The notes beneath the pieces are model-generated. The model did not search any database and was not told the DNA's origin. It saw only the letters and a list, made by a program, of their open reading frames with translations. This document shows positions 1 to 8,141 of a stretch of 40,690 nucleotides of DNA, in pieces. This DNA is from Nitrospira sp. LK70. Lineage in GTDB: Bacteria; Nitrospirota; Nitrospiria; Nitrospirales; Nitrospiraceae. Where the stretch lies: NCBI GenBank assembly GCA_011090425.1, contig PHGD01000027.1, forward strand, positions 1 through 40,690, read 5' to 3'. The first letter of the stretch is position 1. Each line of letters begins with the position of its first letter. A program made the translations under genes and the position numbers.

Positions 1-225
1 GACACCGCTCTTGCTCCAGCGCGTGTGGCGCGTATGGATGACTCGAAAATCCCCGAACCGCTCCGGCAAATCCCGCCACGGGATCCCAGCCCGGTACCGA
101 TAGAACACCGCCTCCACAAACAGCCGGTTGTCCTTCGCTGTCACGCCCACCGTCTCTTCCCGGCCCGGCAACAGGCCCTCGATCTTCGCCCACTGGTCAT
201 CGCGCAAACCGTAGCGTCTCGCCAT
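1..225 (-). CDS. IS5-type transposase, N-terminal 75 aa (cut by window edge)
   Basis: The reading frame starts at an ATG whose complement ends at 225 and runs open to base 1, so only the N-terminus is visible. It begins MARRYGLRDDQW and contains LLPG, then VEAVFYRYRAGIPWRDLPERFG, split here only by name as the insertion-element DUF4096 domain found at the N-terminus of IS5/IS427-group transposases. In the family a DDE catalytic domain follows; it would lie outside the window. Whether the element is intact cannot be judged. The gene points out of the window, so the element's 5' terminus should lie within the next few tens of bases to the right of 225. Family assignment is firm, element name unknown. 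Confidence 0.88.
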   Translation of the reverse strand, partial: MARRYGLRDDQWAKIEGLLPGREETVGVTAKDNRLFVEAVFYRYRAGIPWRDLPERFGDFRVIHTRHTRWSKSGV

Positions 226-561
226 TCGCAGGCCCCTCCGTTGGCCTACGAATAGTGAATCATATCCTTGCGGCTCTGTGAATCCTGAAAATTAATTGAT
301 GACACGCCCTAGAATTCCTCGAATACCTACGCAAATCTGAGAAAAGGCCTTCTCAAGCCTTATTGCAGGTCAGGTACCCATTATCAGAGGGCAATCCAGC
401 AATGTTCTGGGAAACCAAACCCACAGCTTCGCGGAAGCTGCTTGTGAGCTTATTTTGGTGTGTCCTTCCTTCGCCCGCCAGCCTGGGCCATGTTCTTCGT
501 AAACATCGTGCCGCTCCATAGGCCTTGTATTAGGCGCTAAAATAGCACTAGCATCCTCAGC
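226..561. other. Non-coding stretch right of the IS5 fragment
   Basis: No convincing gene is visible on either strand; the short open frames here have no ribosome-binding site and no recognisable protein. The first tens of bases should contain the terminal inverted repeat of the IS5-type element, but with only one end in view it cannot be delimited. The sequence is more AT-rich than the core of the window, which fits an accessory region. Confidence 0.5.
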
Positions 562-623
562 TTGACAGCCTATTACGGGCAACAATAGACTTGCTTCAGC
601 TTAATCAAGAGAAAGGCACGTAT

Positions 624-923
624 ATGGAGTATTTTTACGGTTTCCGGCCTGTTGGTTATCTGGTTGTGGCAGCTAGCTGCTTCCTCACAGCATGTAGTTG
701 GTCAGGTATCTCTGAGAAAGAGGTATTTACTCTTTATCGCAATACTCCATCAGCTCCCGACTTTCGGGCTCATGTCGCAACCTTCGATGCTGACCACTTT
801 GACGCAGAAATGAGCGAGGTCGTTAATTCAAACAATTGTTCACAGACAGTAGCTCTGCTTCAAGAATCTAAAAAGTGGGAGGGGGTAAAGTTTTGGTGCG
901 AGATGGGTCGTTTCAAGAAGTGA
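624..923 (+). CDS. Small putative lipoprotein, unknown function
   Basis: The 99-aa product has an N-terminal hydrophobic segment and a lipobox, Leu-Thr-Ala-Cys with Cys24 as the lipidation site, so it is probably a membrane-anchored lipoprotein after signal peptidase II cleavage. The ATG at 624 is preferred over an ATG 33 bases upstream because a purine-rich Shine-Dalgarno stretch (AGAGAAAGG) lies just before it and it puts the signal peptide at the N-terminus. A perfect TTGACA at 562-567 with a weak -10 about 17 bases later could be its promoter. The mature part (about 75 aa) has two further Cys residues and no family I recognise. The surrounding DNA is AT-richer than the core, consistent with acquired DNA. 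Confidence 0.6.
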   Translation: MEYFYGFRPVGYLVVAASCFLTACSWSGISEKEVFTLYRNTPSAPDFRAHVATFDADHFDAEMSEVVNSNNCSQTVALLQESKKWEGVKFWCEMGRFKK

Positions 924-1141
924 ACAGTTATTCATATGGTTTCTAAACTTCGATAAAACTGCGATACTTCTTCTCCTTGGGGCTTCTCATTGGTGCCTAA
1001 TGCCAGTGTCTTTCAGCGTGACTTCAGCTTAGATAGTCTGAGTCAGAATGAGGAAAAGCACTACTCCAGTAGCCTTGATAAGTTATCCCCCGATCATTTA
1101 CAGTTACACCCACTCAAAAGGCCGTTACGCACTCTCAAGGC

Positions 1142-1175
1142 TTAAACACGGGTTCGAATCCCGTTGGGACCACCA
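1142..1175 (+). pseudogene. tRNA 3'-end fragment with CCA (direct repeat copy 1)
   Basis: The sequence contains a complete T-arm (stem ACGGG/CCCGT around loop TTCGAAT, 1148-1164), a seven-base acceptor 3' strand TGGGACC, discriminator A and encoded CCA ending at 1175. A full tRNA would need a matching 5' GGTCCCA about 70 bases upstream; none is present, and the preceding bases do not form an anticodon stem. It is therefore the 3' end of a tRNA, possibly tRNA-Glu-like by acceptor sequence, detached from its gene. The first 27 bases (1142-1168) are repeated exactly at 1896-1922. Such fragments are typical attachment-site remnants of tRNA-targeting integrative elements. Confidence 0.7.
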
Positions 1176-1266
1176 CCCTTCCCTTTTCCTGGAGGCCGAT
1201 TAACCGTGAACTCGTAGGTTCCTGAAGGTTCCAAATCCAGCTAGCCTTAGTAACGGGGGTTGAATT

Positions 1267-1827
1267 ATGAACCTCGTGACCTTTCGCTTCCGCCAGTCCC
1301 CGACCGTAGACTTTTATTGGAACCTCGAGTTGGCTAAGCGGGGATCCCTACGCGAATTCAAGGTACATCCCAACATCATCATTTATGAGTCGGCTTTCGA
1401 CCTCCTCAACCCGATTCAAGTAGGACACGCCTTGTCCCTAGCAAAGGCCTTGGTGCTCGACAAGCGAGCCGAGGTTTTTTCGGGAAATACGTCGTTGACC
1501 ATGGTGACCGTCCGTGATGTGTTGCAGTGCTATCAGCAATCGATGCAGGTCGACGACCATCATGCGCATTGTTGGTTCAAGATCCGGCTCACATTTGACC
1601 TGGCCGTGACACGATTCGAGGTGGAGTCCGACGACGTGACGAAGTCGTTCGTGTTCCCGTGTCGACGTGCGGCCACACATGCCTATGGCATTCACTATGA
1701 ACACCCAGGGACGATCTACGACCAACTGGACTCGGCCTTGTGGCGCGCCGGCACACGTTGGTGCCCCCGGCTCGCGGATCTCTCAGAAATAAGATTAGTC
1801 AACGTGGAGTTGCAGACAAAAAGCTGA
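1267..1827 (+). CDS. Hypothetical protein between two tRNA-end repeats
   Basis: A 186-aa soluble protein with no signal peptide or membrane segment, starting at an ATG preceded by a G-rich ribosome-binding-like run (GGGGGTTGAATT). I recognise no domain. Composition is that of a real globular protein: balanced charge, alternating hydrophobics, many His and Arg in the second half (for example DDHHAHCWFKIR around residues 97-108). It is the only credible gene inside the 727-bp segment bounded by the two tRNA 3'-end repeats, so it may be residual cargo of a lost integrative element. There is no neighbour that suggests a function. Confidence 0.6.
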   Translation: MNLVTFRFRQSPTVDFYWNLELAKRGSLREFKVHPNIIIYESAFDLLNPIQVGHALSLAKALVLDKRAEVFSGNTSLTMVTVRDVLQCYQQSMQVDDHHAHCWFKIRLTFDLAVTRFEVESDDVTKSFVFPCRRAATHAYGIHYEHPGTIYDQLDSALWRAGTRWCPRLADLSEIRLVNVELQTKS

Positions 1828-1895
1828 AGAACTGGCCCGACTTGGGAAACAATTGACGAAACCAGCGATAATAAATGGCGAAGTCGTCGTCGAAT

Positions 1896-1922
1896 TTAAA
1901 CACGGGTTCGAATCCCGTTGGG
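1896..1922 (+). repeat. Direct repeat copy 2 of tRNA 3' end
   Basis: Exact 27-bp copy of 1142-1168, covering the T-arm and the first acceptor bases (TTAAACACGGG, then TTCGAAT, then CCCGTTGGG). After it the sequence diverges to GCTGA, so the CCA end is lacking. The two copies stand 754 bp apart and in the same orientation, as expected of attL/attR-like sites or of repeated insertion at one tRNA gene. Confidence 0.75.
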
Positions 1923-2423
1923 GCTGAACCAAGCTCGCTTGTGCCGGCGGCTCATCGAGCGAAGCTCCTCTTCGTTGTCGCCGCCGGATAAACCCCTCCA
2001 GTGTTTCCGTTCTCGATACTGCACTTTGTATGGGTCGGTCGCTCTTTTTAAGGGTTATCGTGACTCACGCGACCGGGCGGAGCCTTCAATCCAGGGACTT
2101 CATACTCCACACCAAGCTCGGGCGCGTCCTATCCCTTATGATATGGTCACGGTTCCCCCTTTCGTCAAAGTTACAAATTGTGATTCCTAAGCAGGTGTGA
2201 GGAGAGCTGTGGCTGAAGCCTCGACAACGGTATCAAGTCATCGAAAAAGTCGGGATTATCAGGCTGGTTCAGGAAGTGCCTGATTCCGAGAGCAGAAGCG
2301 CGATGAAAGGAATGTCTACGAGGCACTTGTGGGAAAAGCATGACCGGTGGTGTAGGTTGGGTTAAGGCCCGTTTCACTGAAGAGGAAGAATTGAGCACTC
2401 GTTCGGAGGCATGTGGGCCTATC
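1923..2423. other. Non-coding / decayed stretch
   Basis: No confident gene. An open frame at 2207-2365 (+) contains LKPRQRYQVIEKV, faintly like the N-terminal helix-turn-helix of IS3/IS481 transposases, but what follows does not continue that similarity, so it is at best a remnant. The remainder shows no RNA gene, clear repeat or hairpin that I can support. Confidence 0.4.
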
Positions 2424-2552
2424 ATGGTGCAAAAGGATGAGATTGCGAAGATGTACGAGCAAACCATTTTAGAGAAACTTCGGCGGTTATCGCCGAAACG
2501 ACTCACCGAAGGCGAAGATTTTATCGATTTGCTGTTCTACCGTCAGGAATAG
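2424..2552 (+). CDS. Possible 42-aa protein, DUF2281/antitoxin-like
   Basis: The short frame begins at an ATG giving MVQKDEIAKMYEQ and ends LTEGEDFIDLLFYRQE. The pattern of a helix followed by L-x-x-L-(S/P) and an acidic EDFIDLL motif is like small DUF2281-type antitoxins. The nearest purine-rich Shine-Dalgarno (GGAGG) is about 15 bases upstream, too far to be convincing, and an upstream in-frame ATG at 2340 gives a 70-aa version. No toxin gene is next to it. After the TAG stop the same frame continues for about 33 codons with a CPVC motif. This may be a remnant rather than a working gene. Confidence 0.25.
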   Translation: MVQKDEIAKMYEQTILEKLRRLSPKRLTEGEDFIDLLFYRQE

Positions 2553-2833
2553 GAGGGGCGTCCAACCCATCAAATAGAGACGTGTCCGGTGTGTGACTTG
2601 TGGGGGGTGTTTGAGGAACGCTCGGCGGGTCAGCCACTGGATGACATCTCACATTAAGCAATGCCAATAGCCATGCGGGTCTCCGCTCCTCATGCGGTCG
2701 GAAGCAATCTCGGTCTATACCGGTCTCGTGCTTAGCGGGAGAATAGGGGCCTTCTTGTAGTCGTGCAATCACGTGCGCTACGATGTCATGGTGGAAGCAG
2801 GCAGTTCAACGGTACGTGGATAAGGAGGATGTC

Positions 2834-3274
2834 ATGAGGAAAAAATACGTATTGACAGCCTTGGCGATTTTCGCAGTAACCGGAGTAGTCAACCCTTCCC
2901 AGAGCCTTGCCGGGGCCTGGTGGGTGGACATCAGCGACCGGCATGTAGTCGACCGAGGCGGGTTAGAGTGGAACCCGTTGATCCACACTGTGCAGGACAC
3001 AAGTGCCCCCCGCCTTGATAACCCTGAATACCAGACAATGGGGCAGCCCCGGCAGGGACCCAACCCCTTATCAGAAGATCCATCCCGCCGTACAAGGGAA
3101 TCTGGTTCATCTGGTTCATCCAGCAACGAAAGTGGATATGGCCCCAACCCCTCTGACAACTACCTTAAGAAAGAATCGTCTGCAGCCCCGACTGGGCCTT
3201 TCGGTGAAACCATTTATGGACAGCCTCCGACGACGCCGAGTGCTGATCCTTTGGTCAGGGAATTGAGCCGTTGA
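2834..3274 (+). CDS. Exported Pro/Ser/Asn-rich protein, unknown function
   Basis: The 146-aa product begins MRKKYVLTALAIFAVTG with a classical Sec signal peptide (Lys/Arg n-region, hydrophobic core, cleavage near SLAGA, residue 26-28). The mature part is low in hydrophobics and rich in Pro, Ser, Gly and Asn, so it is probably extended or disordered. The ATG at 2834 is chosen because AAGGAGG lies at 2822-2828, correctly spaced; an upstream ATG at 2783 would bury the signal peptide. No domain is recognised. It is flanked by non-coding DNA on both sides, so likely a monocistronic gene. Confidence 0.65.
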   Translation: MRKKYVLTALAIFAVTGVVNPSQSLAGAWWVDISDRHVVDRGGLEWNPLIHTVQDTSAPRLDNPEYQTMGQPRQGPNPLSEDPSRRTRESGSSGSSSNESGYGPNPSDNYLKKESSAAPTGPFGETIYGQPPTTPSADPLVRELSR

Positions 3275-3680
3275 CCCATCAATAAGGTAGAGGCACACAG
3301 TTACGGGGTCGGGTCGCTTTGTTTCTACCGGACACAGACCCGATACCGCGTGCTGTGACAACAGGCTTGCACCGCACAGAGTGGCTAGTCCCAAGCCGCC
3401 TGCCGCTACTTACGAACTGGCAGAGGCTGTCAAAATCAAGCGAAGCCACCTCTCTCACTTGTTAATACTCGGCCCAAGTCCCCTGATTTCGCTTCATGTT
3501 GTAGTCGCACCCGTTTTTGACAACAAGTAAGTCATCGAAGCTTGCAAAAATAAATGACGAGGTCGCAGTCAAAACTCGCTGCCGATCCACTGCTTGCGGC
3601 TGCGTTACGATCACCGCGCGAGAGTCCTCGCATGCAGCTCTTGCGAGCCGGTGACTTTGTCCGAACGTGGGAACCTTTCA
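3275..3680. other. Non-coding stretch before the polyamine cluster
   Basis: No gene, RNA or strong repeat seen. This is the border between the accessory left end and the conserved metabolic genes; codon-like structure and GC rise after about 3740. Confidence 0.5.
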
Positions 3681-3710
3681 TTGACGCCTCTGTTCTCGGT
3701 TGTGTATAAC
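3681..3710 (+). promoter_or_regulatory. Sigma70-like promoter for the DHS-like gene
   Basis: TTGACG at 3681-3686 and TATAAC at 3705-3710, each five of six to consensus, with an 18-base spacer. The start codon at 3744 would follow a leader of roughly 27 bases that includes the AGAGGA ribosome-binding site. Confidence 0.5.
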
Positions 3711-3743
3711 CAAATGCACACTTAGAATTTCTCAGAGGATCGT

Positions 3744-4850
3744 ATGTATCCACGCGAATTTCGTGACGGTGCAAAAGACGGATTGGAAGCGCTCGAACCG
3801 CTCGATCCTGACAAGATCACCTCCTTCAGCGGTTTGCTTGAGGCGATGGGCAAGACAGCGTTCGGGGGACGGCATGTCGGCAAGGCGTTCGATGTGCTCT
3901 GGGCGATGATCGAGGACCCTGACTGCCAGGTTGTGCTGACCCTGTCCGGTGCGATGACGATCGCCAAGATGGGCAAGATCATTACGAGGATGATCGATGA
4001 AGGAATGGTGCAATGCATCGTTTCTACCGGGGCGTTGATGGCCCATGGCCTGAGTGAGTCGGTCGGCAAGACACATTATCGACACGATCCTTCGATGAGC
4101 GACGAAGAGCTGTTCAAGAAAGGATACAACCGCGTCTACGATACACTCGAGATGGAAGCGAATTTGAATTATGTGGAGCACGTTGTCGCCCACACCTTGA
4201 AGCGCCTCGATCATGACCGGCCGCTTTCGTCACAAGTCCTCACGAGGGAGCTGGGAAAAACGTTGGCGGAGGAAATAGACGGCGACGGAATTCTCAAGAG
4301 CGCCTACTTGAAGAAGGTACCGGTCTATATCCCCGCTTTCACTGATTCGGAAGTGGGACTGGATATGGGAACGTGGGCGATGGCTCGTGAGGTCGATCGA
4401 GCCCGATCTCAGGCAGGGCAGGGGAGAGACCTGGACATTTTACGAACCATCCATCAATCGTGCCCATCATTCAATCCGTACCTCGATCTCAACAGCTATG
4501 CCGACCATGTCCTCTCCGCTAAACGACTTGGAATTTTCACGATCGGAGGAGGTGTTCCACGGAACTGGGCGCAACAGGTCGGTCCCTATATTGAAATCGG
4601 TAATCTTCGGTTGGGTCTGAACGTAAAGCCGCCTCGGTTTTACTATGGAGTCAGAATTTGTCCCGAACCGGACTACTGGGGGGGGCTCAGCGGTTGTACC
4701 TATCAAGAAGGACTTTCTTGGGGTAAATTTGTGACACCGAAGGATGGTGGGCGATTCGCCGAGGTGTTGAGCGATGCGACGGTCGTCTGGCCCTTGTTGA
4801 TGATGGGGCTTCTCGAAAAGAAGCGAGCTGGTGTGGGTCGCCGTTCATGA
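3744..4850 (+). CDS. Deoxyhypusine synthase-like enzyme (candidate homospermidine/polyamine synthase)
   Basis: The 368-aa protein belongs to the deoxyhypusine synthase family, NAD-dependent enzymes that transfer a 4-aminobutyl group from spermidine. Visible family features are the SGAM segment near residue 68, VSTGA near 93, the glycine-rich GGGVPRNW (268-275), and the active-site strip ending SWGK (325-328), in which Lys328 corresponds to the lysine that forms the enamine/imine intermediate in eukaryotic DHS. Bacteria lack eIF5A, and bacterial DHS homologues have been reported to make homospermidine; here the nearby arginine decarboxylase and agmatinase genes would supply putrescine. The exact acceptor is inference. 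It starts 8-10 bases after AGAGGA, and its stop overlaps the next start (ATGA), indicating translational coupling to the thiol protein downstream. Confidence 0.88.
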   Translation: MYPREFRDGAKDGLEALEPLDPDKITSFSGLLEAMGKTAFGGRHVGKAFDVLWAMIEDPDCQVVLTLSGAMTIAKMGKIITRMIDEGMVQCIVSTGALMAHGLSESVGKTHYRHDPSMSDEELFKKGYNRVYDTLEMEANLNYVEHVVAHTLKRLDHDRPLSSQVLTRELGKTLAEEIDGDGILKSAYLKKVPVYIPAFTDSEVGLDMGTWAMAREVDRARSQAGQGRDLDILRTIHQSCPSFNPYLDLNSYADHVLSAKRLGIFTIGGGVPRNWAQQVGPYIEIGNLRLGLNVKPPRFYYGVRICPEPDYWGGLSGCTYQEGLSWGKFVTPKDGGRFAEVLSDATVVWPLLMMGLLEKKRAGVGRRS

Positions 4851-5488
4851 ACTGGACGACTGGACAACGGTTGGTTCAGCTGATGGTTTGCGGCGGTCTC
4901 CTATGGTCGTCCTCGGTCTTCGGCGGGAATGCATCCGAAGCCGATGTGCGAATGCGAGGACAGGCCAATGCACCTCTGACCTTGATCGAATACTCCGATT
5001 TCACCTGCGGCTATTGTTTGAAATTTTTCAAACGGACCTGGCCACGGATTCAGGCTCAGTACGTGGATACAGGGAAAGTGCGATTTGTTTACCGGGATTT
5101 TCCACGTGGCGACCAAGGGGCTGGGCTGGATGCGGCGACGGCGGCGCGATGTGCCGGTGCCCAAGGTCAGTATTGGGCGATGCATGATCGGTTGTTTTCC
5201 GAAGGGGGACAGCTGGACAAGCAGGTGTATCTACGACATGCCGCGGCATTGAACTTAGATCGATCTGCATTTGAACGGTGTATGAACGACGGGCGGTATA
5301 CGAAGCTGATTTTCGAAGATCGCCAGGAAGCCAATCAGTGGGGGTTTCACGGAACCCCCGGGTTCATCCTTGTGCGGACGGCCGCCGAGCCGACGGAAAA
5401 GGAACCGGCGGTTGCGATCCCTGGAGCATTTCCATTCGAGATGTTCGCAGAAGAAATCGATCGACTCCTGGCAAGCGAAAAAAAATAG
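4847..5488 (+). CDS. DsbA-family periplasmic thiol-disulfide oxidoreductase
   Basis: A 213-aa thioredoxin-fold protein with an N-terminal signal peptide (about residues 1-27) and the mature sequence opening with APLTLIEYSDFTCGYC, the standard start of DsbA/BdbD-like proteins. The redox motif is Cys-Gly-Tyr-Cys; the cis-proline loop is GTPGF, and the inserted helical region contains additional Cys (ARCAGA, FERCMND). It should form, isomerise or reduce disulfides in periplasmic proteins. It overlaps the DHS-like gene by four bases (ATGA), so the two are made from one transcript, though no functional link is obvious. Family membership is clear; redox direction is not determinable from sequence. 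Confidence 0.85.
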   Translation: MNWTTGQRLVQLMVCGGLLWSSSVFGGNASEADVRMRGQANAPLTLIEYSDFTCGYCLKFFKRTWPRIQAQYVDTGKVRFVYRDFPRGDQGAGLDAATAARCAGAQGQYWAMHDRLFSEGGQLDKQVYLRHAAALNLDRSAFERCMNDGRYTKLIFEDRQEANQWGFHGTPGFILVRTAAEPTEKEPAVAIPGAFPFEMFAEEIDRLLASEKK

Positions 5489-5527
5489 TAAAATTGCGCC
5501 GGAGGGAGTGCGTCTTCGCGCTTCATG

Positions 5528-5556
5528 TTGACATCGGCACGTAGGTACGATAGTTT
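5528..5556 (+). promoter_or_regulatory. Possible sigma70-like promoter
   Basis: A perfect TTGACA at 5528-5533, 17-base spacer, then TAGTTT at 5551-5556 (three of six). It sits about 30 bases before the start of the small zinc-ribbon gene and could drive it with the aldehyde dehydrogenase. The -10 is weak. Confidence 0.35.
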
Positions 5557-5587
5557 TTTTTGATCTAATCTAAGGTAAGGTGTCCAT

Positions 5588-5860
5588 ATGACTTCGATCC
5601 AATCCTTCTGGCCTGTCTCCCATCGCGATGACGACTTCTGGGTCTGTATGTCGTGCCTCACGGAAGTCTTCTACAGAAAAGTTCCGATGCCGGACTGTCC
5701 GTCTTGTCACGGTGTGTCGACCTACGAGGGATTTACCTTGGAGGCGATCCGCGATTGGGGCACGGAAGAATTGATTGCCAAAGCCGTTGCCGCACAAGAA
5801 GCAGCCACGATTGCTCAACCTGCCGCCGAGGCCGCCGCGTCGGTCGAAGCGGCGGACTAA
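5588..5860 (+). CDS. Small zinc-ribbon protein
   Basis: The 90-aa protein carries two Cys-x-x-Cys pairs, CMSC (about residues 20-23) and CPSC (37-40), spaced like a rubredoxin-type zinc ribbon, followed by a short helix and an Ala/Glu-rich tail with no structure. The Ala-rich end (EAAT, AEAAAS) looks like a flexible linker. No enzymatic motif is present, so it is probably a metal-binding accessory or nucleic-acid-binding protein. An AAGG-rich ribosome-binding region lies just upstream of the ATG. It lies 35 bases before the aldehyde dehydrogenase start in the same direction, suggesting co-transcription. Confidence 0.65.
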   Translation: MTSIQSFWPVSHRDDDFWVCMSCLTEVFYRKVPMPDCPSCHGVSTYEGFTLEAIRDWGTEELIAKAVAAQEAATIAQPAAEAAASVEAAD

Positions 5861-5895
5861 TACCAACCTCATCAGAGACTCCAGCGAGCCTTCCA

Positions 5896-7350
5896 GTGCA
5901 GGCATCCCGTCCGTTCCTCGTTCATGGCCAATGGAAATCAGGTGAGCTCTCGGCCTCGGTCGTAGATCCGTTCACCGGGAAGCTCGTGGCTCAGGTTGCG
6001 CAAGCGACCGAGTCCGATGTCGAGCAGGCCATCGCGTCCGCTTTCAGTGCGGCTGCAACCATGGGGCAGCTTCCGGGACATGCTCGATACGACATGCTCC
6101 AACAGATCGCCGCGTTGCTCTATCGACGTCGCGAGGAGTTCGCACAGAGCATCACCGCCGAGGCCGGTAAGCCGATCACCGATGCGAAGCGAGAAGTCAG
6201 TCGGGCCATCCAAACCTTCACGGTGGCCGCCGAAGAGGCACGGCGGATTCCGGGCGAAGTGGTCCCGCTCGATTGGACCCCCGGCTCTGATACGCACCTT
6301 GGCCTGCTTCGACGTTTTCCGATCGGTCCGATTCTCGGCATCACACCGTTCAACTTTCCGCTCAATCTCGTGGCGCACAAAGTGGCGCCGGCGCTCGCGT
6401 CCGGCAACCCGATTCTCATCAAACCGGCCCCACAAACGCCCTTGACCGCGCTGCTCCTTGGAGAGATCGCCCTAGAGGCGGGCGTTCCTCCGGGCGGGCT
6501 CAATGTGGTGCCGTGTGATAACTTTCTTGCCGAGCGGATGGTGGTCGATCCACGATTCAAATTGCTCAGTTTCACCGGAAGCGCGTCGGTGGGATGGACG
6601 TTGAAGGCCAAGTGTGGAAAGAAAAAAGTCACGCTCGAACTTGGGGGGAACGCCGGTGTGGTCATTGAGCCCGATGCCGATCTTGAACTGGTAGCACAGC
6701 GTTGCGCGGTAGGTGGATTCGGGTATGCCGGTCAGACCTGCATTTCGGTGCAGCGGGTGTTCGTTCATCATGCGGTCGCCGATGTGTTTACGACTAAGTT
6801 GTTGAGGCATGTCGCTCGGCTGAAAATGGGAGATCCTGCCGATGAGACGACGAGCATCGGTCCCCTCATCGATCAGGCAGCCGCTCAGCGGGTGGAGAGC
6901 TGGATCGGCGAAGCCGTCGCGGACGGAGCACGTGTGCTCTTGGGCGGGAAGCGGATGGGATCGCTTGTTGAGGCCACGGTGCTGGCGAATGTGAAGCCCG
7001 ACATGAAGGTTTCCTGCAAGGAGGTGTTCGGGCCGGTTGTGACCGTCACGTCTTATCGGCAGCTCAGCGAGGCAGTGGCGCTGCTCAATCAATCGGACTA
7101 CGGATTGCAGGCCGGCATCTTCACGCAGGACATCAATAAGATCTTTTACGCTTTTCGCCACGTGGAGGTCGGAGCCCTGTTGGCAAATGAGATTCCGACG
7201 TTCCGGGCCGACCATATGCCGTACGGCGGCGTGAAAGATTCAGGGTTAGGACGGGAGGGCGTTCGTGCCGCGATGGAGGATATGACGGAGCCGCGGATGC
7301 TCATCATGAATCTGAGAGACCCGCACCACGTCCCCGAAAAAAGTGTCTAG
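5896..7350 (+). CDS. NAD(P)-dependent aldehyde dehydrogenase (lactaldehyde/semialdehyde type)
   Basis: A 484-aa member of the aldehyde dehydrogenase superfamily, oxidising an aldehyde to the acid. Key residues are present: Asn153 in PFNFP, Lys176 in ILIKPAP, general base Glu248 in LELGG and nucleophile Cys282 in GQTCIS, with EVFGPV and [14 protein letters not shown] near the C-terminus. The style of the [10 protein letters not shown] and KPAPQTP segments fits the F21/lactaldehyde-like branch rather than classical betaine aldehyde dehydrogenase. The frame is open upstream into the zinc-ribbon gene; the GTG at 5896 is chosen because the protein similarity starts there and it avoids overlap. Position next to polyamine genes suggests, without proof, an aminoaldehyde or semialdehyde substrate. 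Confidence 0.85.
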   Translation: MQASRPFLVHGQWKSGELSASVVDPFTGKLVAQVAQATESDVEQAIASAFSAAATMGQLPGHARYDMLQQIAALLYRRREEFAQSITAEAGKPITDAKREVSRAIQTFTVAAEEARRIPGEVVPLDWTPGSDTHLGLLRRFPIGPILGITPFNFPLNLVAHKVAPALASGNPILIKPAPQTPLTALLLGEIALEAGVPPGGLNVVPCDNFLAERMVVDPRFKLLSFTGSASVGWTLKAKCGKKKVTLELGGNAGVVIEPDADLELVAQRCAVGGFGYAGQTCISVQRVFVHHAVADVFTTKLLRHVARLKMGDPADETTSIGPLIDQAAAQRVESWIGEAVADGARVLLGGKRMGSLVEATVLANVKPDMKVSCKEVFGPVVTVTSYRQLSEAVALLNQSDYGLQAGIFTQDINKIFYAFRHVEVGALLANEIPTFRADHMPYGGVKDSGLGREGVRAAMEDMTEPRMLIMNLRDPHHVPEKSV

Positions 7351-7505
7351 AAGATATTGCGAAGCCGGTCCAATCTTGCTACAACAGGCGCCCGATACGG
7401 TCATTGATTTTGTCCGATGTTTTGTGCAGCCGGCCGCCTTGGAACACGTCGCCGAATAACCTCCGAACAACCGGGCAGGCTGATTACCTGACGAAAGGGG
7501 AAATA

Positions 7506-8075
7506 ATGGTACCTACGCATATGTTTTTAACGCGAGGTGTGGGGGTCCACAAAGAAAAGTTGGCCTCCTTCGAAGAGGCGTTGCGCAGCGCCGGTGTGGC
7601 CTACTGCAATCTCGTCAGCGTATCGTCCATCCTTCCTCCCCATTGTAAAATCATCCCGCGGAAGCGCGGAGAGAAGCTGCTGAAGCCTGGTGAAATCACG
7701 TTTTGCGTCATGGCGCGTTCGGAAACGAATGAACGGAACCGGCTCATCTCGGCGTCGGTCGGCCTTGCGAAGCCCACAGACCGGGGCACATACGGCTATC
7801 TCTCGGAACACCATGCACACGGAGAAACGGATGAGGAGACCGGAGAGTATACGGAAGATCTCGCAGCGCAGATGCTTGCGACGACCTTGGGTGTCGAATT
7901 CGATCCGAACGTGGCCTGGAAAGAGCGCGAGCAGGTCTTCAAAATGGGTGGAAAGATCGTGAGAACCTTGAACATCACCCAATCAGCCGTCGGGAAAAAG
8001 GGTAAGTGGACGACGGTCATCGCGCTGGCGGTCTTCATCCCGCCGGAAAATGTGCCCACCCGTTCTCGCAAGTAG
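7506..8075 (+). CDS. Pyruvoyl-dependent arginine decarboxylase
   Basis: This 189-aa protein matches the PvlArgDC family, which decarboxylates arginine to agmatine with a covalently bound pyruvoyl group instead of PLP. The proenzyme self-cleaves between two serines; here [10 protein letters not shown] contains the Ser40-Ser41 pair, so the alpha chain would start with a pyruvoyl from Ser41. Other family features are [17 protein letters not shown] and the YGYLSEHHA segment. The ATG at 7506 follows AAAGGGG at good spacing; an upstream in-frame start at 7404 would add 34 residues unlike the family. The agmatinase gene begins 66 bases later, so substrate and product enzymes are coupled: arginine to agmatine to putrescine. 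Confidence 0.93.
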   Translation: MVPTHMFLTRGVGVHKEKLASFEEALRSAGVAYCNLVSVSSILPPHCKIIPRKRGEKLLKPGEITFCVMARSETNERNRLISASVGLAKPTDRGTYGYLSEHHAHGETDEETGEYTEDLAAQMLATTLGVEFDPNVAWKEREQVFKMGGKIVRTLNITQSAVGKKGKWTTVIALAVFIPPENVPTRSRK

Positions 8076-8141
8076 AGGCTTATCGGTCTTGGCCGTATTC
8101 AGATCGTCTCAGCCGTTGGTCCAGTCGAGGGAAGATCGTCC

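Noticed and set aside
1100-1175. A complete tRNA gene
   Set aside because: The T-arm and CCA end are good, but there is no 5' acceptor strand complementary to TGGGACC upstream and the anticodon region does not fold.
2207-2365. IS3/IS481-type transposase N-terminal remnant
   Set aside because: The LKPRQRYQVIEKV string is suggestive, but the following residues do not match the helix-turn-helix and there is no catalytic part; kept only as a remark.
2553-2654. In-frame continuation of the 42-aa gene through TAG, with a CPVC motif
   Set aside because: No recoding signal is visible and the frame is only about 33 codons; stop read-through is not supported.
5653-5895. Longer aldehyde dehydrogenase starting at 5653
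   Set aside because: The extra 81 residues are an out-of-frame reading of the zinc-ribbon gene and do not resemble the family.
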